DNA of 64,000 nt from Melampsora larici-populina 98AG31 (lineage: Eukaryota > Basidiomycota > Pucciniomycetes > Pucciniales > Melampsoraceae): assembly GCF_000204055.1 (NCBI RefSeq), contig NW_006768813.1, forward strand, positions 189,473-253,472. The letters run 5' to 3'. Shown one piece after another: positions 1 to 10,594 of the stretch. The notes below the pieces were generated by a model, which saw nothing but the letters and a program-made list of their open reading frames with translations, ran no database searches and was not told the origin of the DNA. Position 1 is the first letter of the stretch. Each line of letters opens with the position of its first letter. A program made the translations under genes and the position numbers.

Positions 1-130
1 TTAAAGAGGTTCCCAGATGGGAATATGGTTCATAGGAATCAGACAGCCTTTGTGACTACCTATAGTACAATGGCGGTCTGATCCCTACAACCCATATTCC
101 CATCTGGGAACCTCTTTAATGCTGGCAGTG
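1..130. mobile_element. Foldback MITE, left end beyond the window
   Basis: The two halves are near-perfect inverted copies. Bases 1-28 (TTAAAGAGGTTCCCAGATGG...) return in reverse at about 91-119, and the inner parts also pair, leaving a loop of about 25 bases. The right terminus reads CTCTTTAATGCTGGCAGTG, ending near 130. It sits inside the reverse transcriptase of the Ty3/gypsy relic: the relic matches the complete copy at 31551-37542 up to the residues VIPLSP, then runs into MITE sequence. The same terminus ends the longer element at 19838-20207, so this is a dispersed family. No transposase is encoded. Confidence 0.8.
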
Positions 131-962
131 TTGGTGACAATGGTATCACCCTTCCAGCTTGAGGAGTTGCTCCTGGTAATAAGTCAACACAAAAATCATA
201 CGGATGATGAGGTGGTAAAACATTTGATTTATTCTTTTCAAACATATTCAAGTAAGCATGATAACAATACGGAACTAGTTCAGCAGCTGATTTTTCGGGA
301 GTATTTCTTGCTTCATCTGCATTCAGTTTAGCCGAAATGTTCCATGAAGCGCTTGCTGCAGCAATTTGTGATTCTGCTGGGAGTTGTGTTCTTAATAACT
401 TTGAATATAATGTTCTTGACGTCGCAAAGTGTCCTATTTTCCTGAGCGGTTTTCTGCAATTTCCCTGTAGGAGAGAGGAATGCTTGCTCATTGCTTCTTG
501 GGAACAGTTTGGATTAACTTTCAAAGACTCACTCTGCGGGGGTATTAGCAAGTCAATTTTGATCTCTACCCCCTTGTCACTTTGCCTAGCGTGCCCATCA
601 GGCTCCAATCCATGGTCCGTCAAAGTGTTTTCCGGCTTGGGCAACGCTGTGCTTACAACGGCAGTGACGTTGACTGGTTCTGAATTGGCGCTTTGGAATT
701 CTAGGAGTTGTTTAAGCTTGCAAACTGTTTTGGGATCTTGTGAAGGTATCGAGAAATACTCACATTGCGGGGGTATTAGTGAGTCATTGCTGATCTCTAC
801 CCCCTTGTCACTTTGCCTAGCATGCCCATCAGGCTCCAATCCATGGTCCTTCAAGGCAGTTTCCGGCGTGGACAACGTTGTACATGCAACGGCAATTTCA
901 AGAGGTTGATTTGTAAGTTTGCTTTCAGTCCAATTTATTTGAGCATGATTTAATTGATCCAT
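131..962 (-). pseudogene. Pol fragment: protease-RT linker and start of reverse transcriptase (copy 1)
   Basis: The frame encodes the linker between protease and reverse transcriptase, then the conserved entry to RT (HPYDF..DLLPGATPQAGRVIPLSP), where copy 2 continues with the RT palm and this copy stops at the MITE. The linker contains two copies of a unit EPDGHARQSDKGVEI followed by PPQ. The join to the upstream protease frame needs a one-base shift near 955, so pol is broken. The RT catalytic YxDD motif is not in the window for this copy. Confidence 0.8.
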
Positions 963-1330
963 GGCATTCCTAAGATGAGGTCATGCTTGTCTCTAAGATT
1001 TGTGATGATGAATGTGGTTTGATGGCTGTCTTTGTTAACACAGTAGTCACCCGTGTGTGTCACTTTAGACTTGTGTCCACTGAATCCAGTGACACTGTGA
1101 GAGTGCGGCAAGGGAGTTTTTTCAAGATTGTGAAGTCTTACAAAGTTTACACTTATTGCTTTGTGTGTGGCACCGCTATCAATGAGAGTTCTGGTGGTAA
1201 CAGTTGTGTCAGTTTTTGGGTTGTAGAGAGGGATGATATCAATAGTGGGTGTATCTTTCATTTCAAGACTATCAATATCACCAACTTCTACTCCTAAAGG
1301 GTCAGTGATTGAGGAAGGAACAACAATCAA
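950..1330 (-). pseudogene. Retropepsin-like protease domain of Ty3/gypsy copy 1
   Basis: The 126-residue frame carries the aspartic protease motif LIDSGATH (family DSG/DTG) and the C-terminal IL/VLGMPW motif typical of Ty3/gypsy proteases (here LILGMPWIN). It starts in the -1 frame relative to gag, overlapping the gag stop, as in copy 2. In the family it cleaves the Gag-Pol polyprotein inside the virus-like particle. It lacks an ATG at its beginning, which fits translation as a Gag-Pol fusion rather than independent initiation. Confidence 0.85.
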
Positions 1331-2450
1331 ACTCGAGCTTCTCCATTTTTTGACACCTCAGCCCTTGATTCTTCTTTCTCTACACTTTTAACTTCCATTA
1401 ATTTACTATCTAATTCAGCTATTCTTGCCTTCAATCTGTTAACCTCATTACTTCTATAACCTCCTCCACCCCTTCTCCTTTTTTCAGGACAATCAGCAAT
1501 CAAATGACTGCGCCTTCCACACTTGTAGCAAGCACCGGTTGAACCTCTACGTTGATATTCGTCAGAGGATATGTTGAGACAATACGCAGAGCAATCCATA
1601 GCATCTGGTTTGGCAGCAGTAGTTGTGGTAGTGGTAGCAGAAGTGTGATTTGCAAGTGTTGTGTGTGGAAGTCTTTTATTGAGTTTATTGTCTAATTTGA
1701 TGGCAAACTTTGCCATAGATTCTACATCACTGAATTCTTGACCTATCATGTAGAGAGATACCTCTGGCTTCAATCCTTGTTTGAAATGGGACAATAGAAT
1801 AGTAGGTGTCCATTTGACAATGAGAGACAGTTCCGAGAACTTGATCCAGTAGTTGGCAACAGTCCAGGTTTGCTTTAGGGCTGTAATCTCTTGTTCTGCC
1901 TTTGCAATACGTTCGGAATCAAAGAAAGTAGCGCGGAAGGATTCAACAAATTTGAGCCAAGTGACTTGTTCGGTTGCCGCAGGATCAAGGATTTGATTGG
2001 TGAGTGCTTGACTCCACATGCTAGCTTTGCCCGTTAGATATGATAAGGCAAAAGCGACTTGAGATTCTTCATTTACAAATGATGTAGAGTTCATTTTCAT
2101 GTATAACCCAATTTGGTTCATGAAGACTTTGGCCTTGGATCCTTTAGATCCATCGAACTTGTCAGGTACAGCAATTTTAGGTGGTCGCACTTGTTGGTTT
2201 ACACCACTACTAGGGGCAGTAGTAGGAATTGGGTAAACATGAGTAGGATTGAAAGGTGGCTGTGAGTGAATTGCATTTGCCTGATTTTGTTCCATCCTCA
2301 ATACCCGCTGCTCAAGCTCTCATCTTCCATTCTCAGCTTCCTGACAAAGGGTTTCAGCTTCCTGTTGACAAGTGGTTTCCTTGTTGAGTCGAGTATTAAG
2401 ATCGTTGAGTTGCCTCATTATAGTTTCTAGATTAATGTCCAACATTGATC
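1327..2450 (-). pseudogene. Gag of Ty3/gypsy copy 1
   Basis: The main open part (1327-2301) contains the retrotransposon gag core (KVFMNQIGLYMKMN, ATFFDSERIAKAE, YWIKFSELSL) and a single CCHC zinc knuckle, CYKCGRRSHLIADC, for RNA binding near the C-terminus. A heptad-rich N-terminal stretch (METIMRQLNDLNTRL-like, up to about 2450) is in the same frame but separated by an in-frame TGA near 2320, so gag is interrupted. Gag would form the virus-like particle. Confidence 0.8.
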
Positions 2451-2633
2451 TATTTTCTTGCATTTCAATAGAATCTTGGAACTCGTCAGAATCAAGGCCC
2501 TTGGAAATCAGGCTTTGAGGGGTTGTGAAGTTAGGCGTGGTGATGGTAATGTGGGGTATGTGCTTTGGTAGATCCTTTTAACCTTAGGCCCCGTTTGGTA
2601 TAGCTTACAGCTTTTATAAATACATTAGAAATT

Positions 2634-2660
2634 AATAGATTATGCAATGCATAATCTATT
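2634..2660. repeat. 27-bp near-perfect palindrome inside the hAT left end
   Basis: AATAGATTATGCA and its reverse complement flank one central base. It lies about 50 bp inside the terminal repeat, where hAT transposases and host factors often bind. Its function is unknown. Confidence 0.7.
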
Positions 2661-2719
2661 ATTTTATGAAGCCAATTTTCAATTCTGAAATTACATTTTC
2701 ATGTGTAGCAAAAAACAAA

Positions 2720-2910
2720 TGATGGCGTTCGGTCAAGTCTGGCTCGCAGCGCTACCCAGCGCTACGAGCCAGTAAAGTGGTAGCGTGGCGCGAGAAAAAG
2801 CCTGCTAAGCTAGGTAGCTTTAGCGGTAGCTGGGAATTTTTTTTGGGCAAAAGTAGTAGCTAACAGCGTAGTTGATATTCGCAGCGCCTCTCAGCGCTAC
2901 AAGCGAAAAA
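2720..2910. repeat. Subterminal repeats of the hAT element (left)
   Basis: The GC-rich block repeats the core AGCGCTAC/GTAGCG several times in both orientations (near 2747, 2757, 2781, 2875, 2895), embedded in AT-rich DNA. A matching GC-rich block with GGCGAGCCAGACTTGG lies at the right end (7115-7180), the inverse of CAAGTCTGGCTCGC at 2724-2737. In hAT transposons such subterminal repeats are transposase binding sites; that role here is inferred. Confidence 0.6.
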
Positions 2911-3083
2911 AAAAAATTATGAACATAATTCAAAAAAAAAGAAAAAGACAATAATTGATGTAAAGGAGGGTCATGAAAGGTAAGTCAATTTGGTAAACAA
3001 TTGTAATGAAATGAATAAGTGTGATAAGTGAAAAAAAGAAAACAAGAGCTTGATCAGAAAACGAGAACGAGACACACTAAAAC

Positions 3084-6000
3084 TCAAAAATGAGTTTTTC
3101 TGGGTTTCTTCATGATTGCTTTCTTGGCAAACTCAATTACCTTGCCAACCTCGGCGAAACTCCCAGTGAGAGGGATACCTTCACCCATCCACAATGTACT
3201 ACAGACCAACATCTCGGTCATTTGAGGCTTTAATCCACCTCGCTCGTCAGTGCAGATCCGGCCGGCCACTGAGAACGATCGCTCCGGGGGTGATGAAGCT
3301 GCTGGGGTTGCGAGGTAGTCCCGAGCTAAGACAGATAGTACAGGGTACTTGCCAAAATGACACTGTAAAACATGGATGATCAGTAAGGTAAAGCTAAAAT
3401 GACAATGATAGAAAGTCAAATACGAGTTGGACTTACCCTCCACCAATCCAAAGCATGTTGTGGATTGTTCACGTTTGGAGACTTCATCGGATCGATTCCT
3501 TGGAGGTATCGGTCAAGCTCGTTGAGGTTATTTTCGGTTGAAACTTCATTGTAAAAATCAAGGAAAGAAGGAGAAAAGATGCTGGGAGGGCAATCTTGGA
3601 CTGAAGAGTTAGTGACTAGTTCAGATTCGTTTGATTCTTGAGTTTCAGCTGCTTGACGTTCACACTCAGAAGTAAATGCTACTTGTAGTAAGGCTTCGGC
3701 TTGGTTGTGTTCAGGAGAACCCTCTCCAAACGCACGAGAGAGATCGTAACGTACCCGGGGTGAAAAACAGCCGCGAGAACAAGGTATTGCAGGCAAGTGC
3801 TTCTTCAAGATAGAGCTTGATCTTCTCTAGCATGATGTCGACCATTGGGTACAAAGGATCGTTCAAGTGCATGTCCTTCAATTGATCTTCCATGGAAGAC
3901 TTAAGCTGGACATATTTCACCAGCACCATGCAACCTGTAGGTATATTGCCTTCCATCTCACGAGTTAAGATCTTGTACGGCTATCAGGTAGATGGCAAGG
4001 AGTCAGTATATACTTCAAAGTATTGAAATGTTGGAACACTTATGGTGAGTATATCTAACATATCCCTCAATGCTTGCCAATCTGCAACTGAAAAGATAAC
4101 TTCTTCAAAGTATCCATGCTTTTTACCGTCCTTTCTTGAACGGTGCCTCTTGGAATGGACGTCAGCTAAATCCTCTTTCATCACTCCATCAATCAACTAT
4201 GAAATGCTTGGTTAGCACTTTTTGTCTTAAGAGGGAGTTTTTGATGGGTATCGATGAAAGACTTACATCTTGAGCTTGCCACATTTGTTCCCATCGCTCA
4301 GCACGGATACCCCATCGTATCCCATGGCCAGATAAGAGAGCCTTCAAGGACGGTAACTTATCTTTTTTCCGTTCTTCGTTCTCTCGTTCACGTCGTCGAT
4401 TGAAGTGGCACGGTGGCCACTAGATCGAGTGAGCTTTTTGTTCACTGTGTCCATCTAGTAATAGAACACAACACAACCACTGAAATCAGCGAGAGAAAGT
4501 GAACCAAAACTGCAAAGGAAACACTACTCACGTCTTTACATAGCTGTTTCATATAAGTGTCACCCAGCAAGTATGCAGTCTTGCGTTTTCAATGGGAGGT
4601 AGGTTCGTCTTCTTGTTCCCGATCTTCTTCTTCAGATTCGGAGTCCGAATCTGAATCTGAATCTGAATCTGAATCCGATTCGGTGCTGGAGTTGTTGCTA
4701 TGGTAATCTTCATCGGGTTGACTATCGTCATCATCTTTGTCAGAAGAGGCTTCGTCAGATCCAGTGATAACGTCTTCTCCCAACTCATTGTCCTCCTTAA
4801 TTACCGCTAAAACTCCCACTGGCGGAAATCGACCCAAACCACTATGCCGAATGCGCATGGGCTTCAATCCAAGCGCATCGATCCCAGCTTTTAAGATCAA
4901 ACCCATTTTATGGCAAAAGCATTGAATTGATTGCGACTTTGGGTTCCATTTGAAATCAAACCCGGTTGTCAGGCCCTCAGCCCGGAGCTGCCGTTGCATT
5001 TCGCGGCCAAGGGTGATGTTGTTGCTTCCTGAATCAGATACACCCGCTAGCATGTAAAATAAAAAAAAAGATTATCAGCACATGAAATAAGTTAAGAAGA
5101 AAGAATTGAAAGATGGAACTGTAAGAACCAATCAAGAGAAAATAAAACAAAGCAAAACAAAACAAAAGATAGACAATTTGTATTAAAAACTCATCTTTTG
5201 ATACAAATCGTTCTTCTTCAAGACCGTCACCATGGGCTCGGACAGTAAGTGACCCTTATGATGCCATGCGACTAGTTTGAAACTTAGATGTCGCACTACA
5301 TATGTCCAGTCCTTCTTGATGAACGACACAGATGCACCAATGAAACCGTGAATATTTCCTTTCACGGTCCAAACATCCTGGATTAAACAGAACTTGCTGT
5401 CTAACTCCTAAAAACAAAAAGAGATGTTCAGATCAATCTACATGTACCACTGAATAGAATTTAGAGATATTGAAAGACAAGAGATTTAGTTACCTTGAGC
5501 TCTTTCTCGATAACTAAATCTCTGAGTGAGATATACAATCTTTTGGCCTCCTCGGCCGACCACTTTCGACCAAAGACTCGGGCATCTGGACACAGCCAAT
5601 ACATGACTGACTTAAGAATTGGATCTTCAATCCTTTTGAACGGTAATGCCTGTGATACTTGCCACACGGCGAGGCATTGGTTCAAAGTTTTAACTGAGAA
5701 CTTAGGTGCTGAAGTTAAAAAAGCCGCTAGAGAGTTTTGATGATCTTGCTGGAGACGTTGACGACGTAATTCGGTTTTGGTTGGAGGTAGCTTAGCGCCA
5801 GCCGTGATGGCCTGGTTACGTCGAGGACATCCAGCACCAGACTTCCCAGCCTGCTTGGATCCATCTCGATGGATCTTGAGGTTAGAACGACGAGAGCTAG
5901 CACTCACCCGAACGACCTTGCTGCACCAGAGGCACGGATAAGATAGTCCGGGCTGGTCACATGGCTACATGAGTACGTTTGAATGAATGATGTCAGTAAT

Positions 6001-6614
6001 CAAGAGAGAAACAGAATGGAAAAACATAATGAAACAGCTTACATCATTATTGGAATGGGTGGGTGGTCCAAAGTAATCGAATGCATCATCAAACTCTTCG
6101 ACCGGTTGGTTTCTTTTGCGTTTTCGGAGTCGTGAGTTTTCTTCATCTGAATCTTGGCAAAGATCCACAACAGGAGGACCTGGAGCTTTTCCTGTTGGTT
6201 CTTCAATATCGGCATCTGATACAGAAAGGGAGCGAGCTCGGTGGGTACCTCCAGCCTGAGATACATTGAAATAAATAAAGAAAGATAAGACGATTTGCAA
6301 CATGAAGATCTGGAATAAGTAGTAGGACAGCTCACCCTAGTGGAAGGACGTGAAACCGTTGGTTCACGAGGTACTTTGTTCCCTGGTAAAGAGGCGGATC
6401 GCTCACGTCTTCGGTGAACGTGCGCGTCTCTCACATCCCGGACCCCATCGAAAAGACCACGGCGAGAGTCCGAGGATGGGACAATCATCCCTGGGGCCCG
6501 TCGTGCTGGAGTAACTATGCGAGATGAACGTCGAGGGACTGGAAGACCATTGTCGGTCTCGTATCCAGAAGAGACAAATGAATCAAGAGTCGGTTGCTTG
6601 GGTAAGTCAGGCAT
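3084..6614 (-). CDS. hAT-family transposase (multi-exon)
   Basis: The chosen ATG at 6612-6614 begins MPDLPKQPTLDSF; exons follow at roughly 6614-6340, 6255-6045, 5965-5495, 5400-5180, 5050-4560, 4440-3984, 3956-3416 and 3380-3084. In order they give a low-complexity basic N-terminus, a BED-type zinc finger (YPCLWCSKVV ... NLKIHRDGSK), a region ending in the RNase H-like core with SDSGSNN and the CFCHKMGLI motif, an acidic Ser/Asp-rich insert, and the C-terminal hAT dimerisation domain (YPVLSVLARDYL, SPPERSFSVAGRICTDERGGL). Exon borders are approximate. The reading frames look largely intact, so the copy may have been active recently. Transposases of this family cut and paste elements with short inverted repeats. 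Confidence 0.8.
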
Positions 6615-8054
6615 GATGAAATTTAACGATGATTGATAAGATTCAGAGTTAGGAAATTGAGTGGATGTGATTTGAAGCAAATCGAGTGTCTAATTTAATT
6701 TAATGATTGATCAATGGAAAATAGGGTAAGACAAAGGTAAGTCAACAACAACAGTATATGTAGTCAATGAGGAAGGGAAGTAGAAAGAGAGAGACTGACC
6801 TTTTTACCCCTAACCCAAAGTCGATACATCCATGAGTCGAAAAGATGGTCAGTATATGTCCACATATTCAGAACTGAGGCTGTTTCTTTGTTGGGATCCG
6901 GCACCACTTCCACACACTTGGAAAGATACTTTGATATTGGGTGGAAAGGAGAGGCTTGATGGAAGAATCGATAAATGAAATGGGTAAATCGAAGGTAGCG
7001 TAAGTATGTATGGTGGTGGCTGATAAGTAGAGAAAAGCGTGGCGCAAAGAAACCCGGTCCCAAAGATGTCAGCGCAGGGCGTAACGCCCAGATCCTGGAA
7101 GTCCCGGGTAGGGACGCGGCAACGCCGCGCCGCACGTTACTTTCTGCGCGGCGAGCCAGACTTGGTTCGGTCTTGTTTGGTATTTCACCAAACTTGACTA
7201 CAGATCAATCAAAATTTATTGTCCTCTTGATTTTTGATCGGTCGATTCAACTTTGGACACAGAGATCAATTGAACTTGGCTATCCATTCAAATCATCACT
7301 TTGATGAGTTGATGGAGCTGATCAATAGGGAAATCACTTGGTCCAAGTCTGAACCCCTCAGTCTATATGTTCACCAAGAAACAAGTGATGTTGTTTTTAT
7401 TTATCACCATTATAAGTGATTGAAATACCAAAGTCAAATTGATGATTATGAAGGTCAAGTTATTACAAAACAAGGGTTGAACTCGTAAGGATCACATATT
7501 TATACAAATCAGAATAGATTTGATAAACATGAACGTTTGAAGTTGCGCGCGTGATGAAGAAACGATTGTTTGTAGTCGGCGAAATTTTGATCCGAAGTGG
7601 TCTTGAATCTTGATGCGACAGAGCCCCGAGTTTTGAGGCTTCCTCCAGGTTTATAATGGATTATTGAAACTTGAAAGCTGGTCTAGAGCAGCTTTCAAAA
7701 TGATGGAAAATAATGGATTATCGACTATAAAATGGCTTTTGAAAAGAGGGGCAAAGGAGGGCAAAAGCGATAACAAACGAGTTTTTTTGAAAAAGTGTAA
7801 AATAGATTATTTTCAAAAAATAATACATTTCTTCCAGTTTTTGTAAGCCATACCAAACGGGGCCTTAATTTTAAATACTGTGCTGATCTAATCTTGGCTG
7901 CATAAACTTTAATTTTCTTTTTGAGTGCGGGGTTGTTCTTCTATTCTGACTTTCTTAATTTTCTTCGTTTTACTTCAGTTGACTTGACTTCCTTCTTTCT
8001 TCCTTTCTGAGACTTCTGTTCTTCTTGGATTTCTAAGTGATAGATGTTGCAATA

Positions 8055-8225
8055 TGTTAAGGCCTTGATGCTTGAGAGAGATGCAAGAGAGAGATGAAAG
8101 GTGACTTCTAGTAGGTAATAGATTGCAACGTGAAGAGCAGTAAAAAGTCTGCTTGGCAGAACTCCAAGTACGCAGAGATCTCAGTACAAGCATATAGTCT
8201 ATGTATAAGAATACGGCTCATAACA
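8055..8225 (-). repeat. 5' LTR of Ty3/gypsy copy 1
   Basis: The 171-bp segment starts TGTTAAGG and ends GGCTCATAACA, with the TG...CA ends of an LTR. It shares ATTGCAACGTGAAGA and the terminus GGCTCATAACA with the 144-bp LTRs of copy 2. Just outside its inner end, GTTGCAAT (8046-8053) pairs with ATTGCAAC at 8122-8129 inside the LTR, the same self-priming layout as in copy 2 but two bases shorter. Confidence 0.75.
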
Positions 8226-10594
8226 TGATGTTTTGAAAGCCGTGGTACGGAACGGAGGGGTGACAGAATAAGCCGTACACACAGGGAGAAAATAGGCATT
8301 GGGCGAGGTTTTTGATTTTTTTTTGATTTTTGGTTGCTGGAACCAATTCAAATGTAGTTCAGATTTCTCGGAATCCTGATAAGCCATGGCTGACACGATA
8401 TCAAAGCCACCCAAAGCATAGCAAGCCAAATATTTCTTGTTTTGCTTTGCAAAAAGTTTTCTGAAATTTTATGTGGCGTAGAGTATCCTTGCTCGATCTG
8501 TGAAAGCCACAAGCCCTAATCACACCACAAAGGAAGCCTATCAAAGATTTCACAGATTTTCACATATGCCTTGCACCGGGTCCTCTGTTTCAAATCTACA
8601 CTGGCATGGCAAACAGAAATGATGAAAGACAATCATCAAAAGTCACTACAAACCTGAGAAAAGTCGATTGAGAACAAAACGCCCGAGTTGAAGAGCGGGA
8701 AGTTCAAAGACAAGAATTAAGCGGTCATCAGACCAAGGCAAATTAAAATTAAAACCAAAAAGGTAACCCGGCGAAGCAACAGTCACAGCCTCAATGTCTG
8801 TGAAACTTGGTCCAACTCTCTTTGGCAATCTTTGACTTGCTTTGTGAGGCACACCACTGGTTGGCCAAAAAAATAAAAAATCCAGCAAAAATTTTGCCCA
8901 ATGCCTAATGAAGATGAAAGTGACTTGATGGAAATCTGACTTTAGCTGTTATTGATCATTTCCTTTTCTTGCATCTTATTGGTTTCAGTTTTTGGCACTC
9001 TAAGAAAAATGTTGTTTTCAATCACTATGATCACAAGTCACTGAGAAGCAAACTATCAGTCGTTAATAAAATTGACTTGACAATAACACCTTGTTTTCCT
9101 TCTGATCTTAAAAGTTTCAACATTAAATCCTTTGTCTTTTTCATTTCAATTGGATAACTTTCAAGTAGCATCAGTAGCTCTTGTTTTTTATTTTGATTGT
9201 AAAAACTTTGTTTCTTTTTCATTTCAATGAGATAACTTAAGATACTTCTTGTTTTTCATTCTGATTGTAAAACCTTTGAGCAAGATAAAACAAAACACTG
9301 TTTGTCGTTATACTTATTTGATTCTCAAGAATATTCAAATAATAATTTTGGTTTTTTGTCTAAAGGATGTGGATTTTGGCTGGATAACGAAACTTTTCTT
9401 CTTCACATATGTAGGTAGTCAAGGTAAAATATCAAGACGTCCCTCGTCACAAACATCACGGATTCTTGATACTTGCACCAAATGCAACGAAAAGGACTCA
9501 TCTTTGATAAGATCATTAAGCATCTTGAATTGAACGATGAACTCTTCACTTCATCATTGATGTCTTTCATCTTTGTGTGTATTTTCAAATGAAAGGTAGG
9601 GATATCTTGAATCAAGAGGTAATACATGATATACGGACATCCGAAACGGGCTTAGCATGCATGGTGGCCTGGCTTAGATTCCACCAGGAACAAGTTAAAG
9701 GGACCAGTCCGTAGGGTTTCTCACTGAAGTTTTTTAAGCCGGATTTGGCCAAGTTTGGGTCAGGATTTCAAAAAAAATCTTGGTGAAGTTGAAGCCTGTA
9801 TTGAGGCCAAATCTCAAGTGTCCTCTGAGAACAGCTGAGAGCAGGGAGAGTTAAGCTTAACTAAGCCCCTCACAAGCGTGTTTGCCGCGCCCTTGAAGAG
9901 GGGCTTACATCAGACTCGCGACTACCTCTTGCGCCGGTTTTTCAACCGGCGCGGTTTCTACGAGCCACATTCCCAGCAGGCTTTGTAGAGCTTTGTCAGA
10001 CAGCAGGCTTTGTCTAGCTTTGTCTCCCTTGGAACTTTTGTTGTTTTCTCAAACTTTATGAATTGACACACCGCGGGGCTACTTTCTTGGTTTCTTGGTC
10101 ACGTCAGAATGACCCTTTTGAGAACGGCTCGGGTGTGTATGGGATCGGGCGAACGACGAATGAACTTCTATCATTATACTTATGACTCTCGCGTCCGCAT
10201 CGTGCGGATACATGAGGACACATGCTTGTTCTGACACTGCCGTCACCCTTCTCGCCGCGTGGTGTACACATTCTCGAATCTCCAATCGAGGAAACTCAAT
10301 CTTTCTGATTTTTCCCTACATATATAAACCCTCATCTAATAAGATTTGAGTTCTAATTGGTCAAAATATTGCAAATCTTTTCTCAAGCTTCTATCAGACT
10401 AATTTTGCAAAAAGTTCAAAATTAACAAAATATCAATTAGAAGATTTGAAGATACTTTACTCTCGATTCCAAAAAGCTTGTCCAATTCCGTGCAGGTTTT
10501 CCCGCAAACTCGAGCAAATTGGGCTCAAACTTTAGAGCTTTGTGCATTCGACACTACATAATACCTTTAGTCTTCCTTTGATTTACACGCAAAA
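8226..10594. other. Intergenic DNA without a supported gene
   Basis: Open frames here are short and lack recognisable motifs. The stretch contains a perfect 9-bp-stem hairpin at 9931-9952, two copies of a CAGCAGGCTTTGT unit near 9973-10015, and a TATATAAA box at 10320-10327 about 270 bp upstream of the acyl-CoA synthetase start. Confidence 0.5.
9931..9952. repeat. Perfect GC hairpin
   Basis: GCGCCGGTT and AACCGGCGC flank the loop TTTC. It lies in a GC-rich island inside AT-rich intergenic DNA, between 9860 and 9960. This could be the edge of an old transposon or a structured transcript; nothing nearby decides. Confidence 0.6.

Larger units (their letters stand above)
2587..7864 (-). mobile_element. 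hAT DNA transposon nested in the Ty3/gypsy relic
   Basis: Terminal inverted repeats GGCCCCGTTTGGTA (2587-2600) and TACCAAACGGGGCC (7851-7864) bound a 5278-bp segment; similarity continues about ten bases further with mismatches. Inside is a multi-exon hAT transposase on the minus strand. Both ends carry GC-rich subterminal repeats. The 8-bp target duplication expected for hAT is not exact: TTTTAACC (2576-2583) versus TTTTAAAT (7869-7876) is the best pair, and TTA flanks both ends. Joining the flanks restores the Ty3/gypsy leader-gag order. Confidence 0.85.
131..8225 (-). mobile_element. Ty3/gypsy relic (copy 1), interrupted by a MITE and a hAT element
   Basis: Reading leftward from the 5' LTR (8055-8225), the element has a leader (7865-8054), then the hAT insertion, then gag, protease and the start of reverse transcriptase before it is cut by the MITE at the window edge. 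Gag, protease and the protease-RT linker align by eye along their length with the complete copy at 31551-37542, but differ enough to be a separate subfamily. The leader on the right of the hAT and the gag N-terminus on its left together match the leader and gag of copy 2, which shows that the hAT inserted after the retroelement. The 3' LTR is outside the window. Confidence 0.85.

Noticed and set aside
36..909. Plus-strand frames in the 1-2300 region
   Set aside because: They are shadows of the minus-strand gag and pol frames.
9249..9627. Frames in the AT-rich 9.2-9.6 kb stretch
   Set aside because: Long A/T runs give chance frames rich in Phe, Ile and Lys without motifs.
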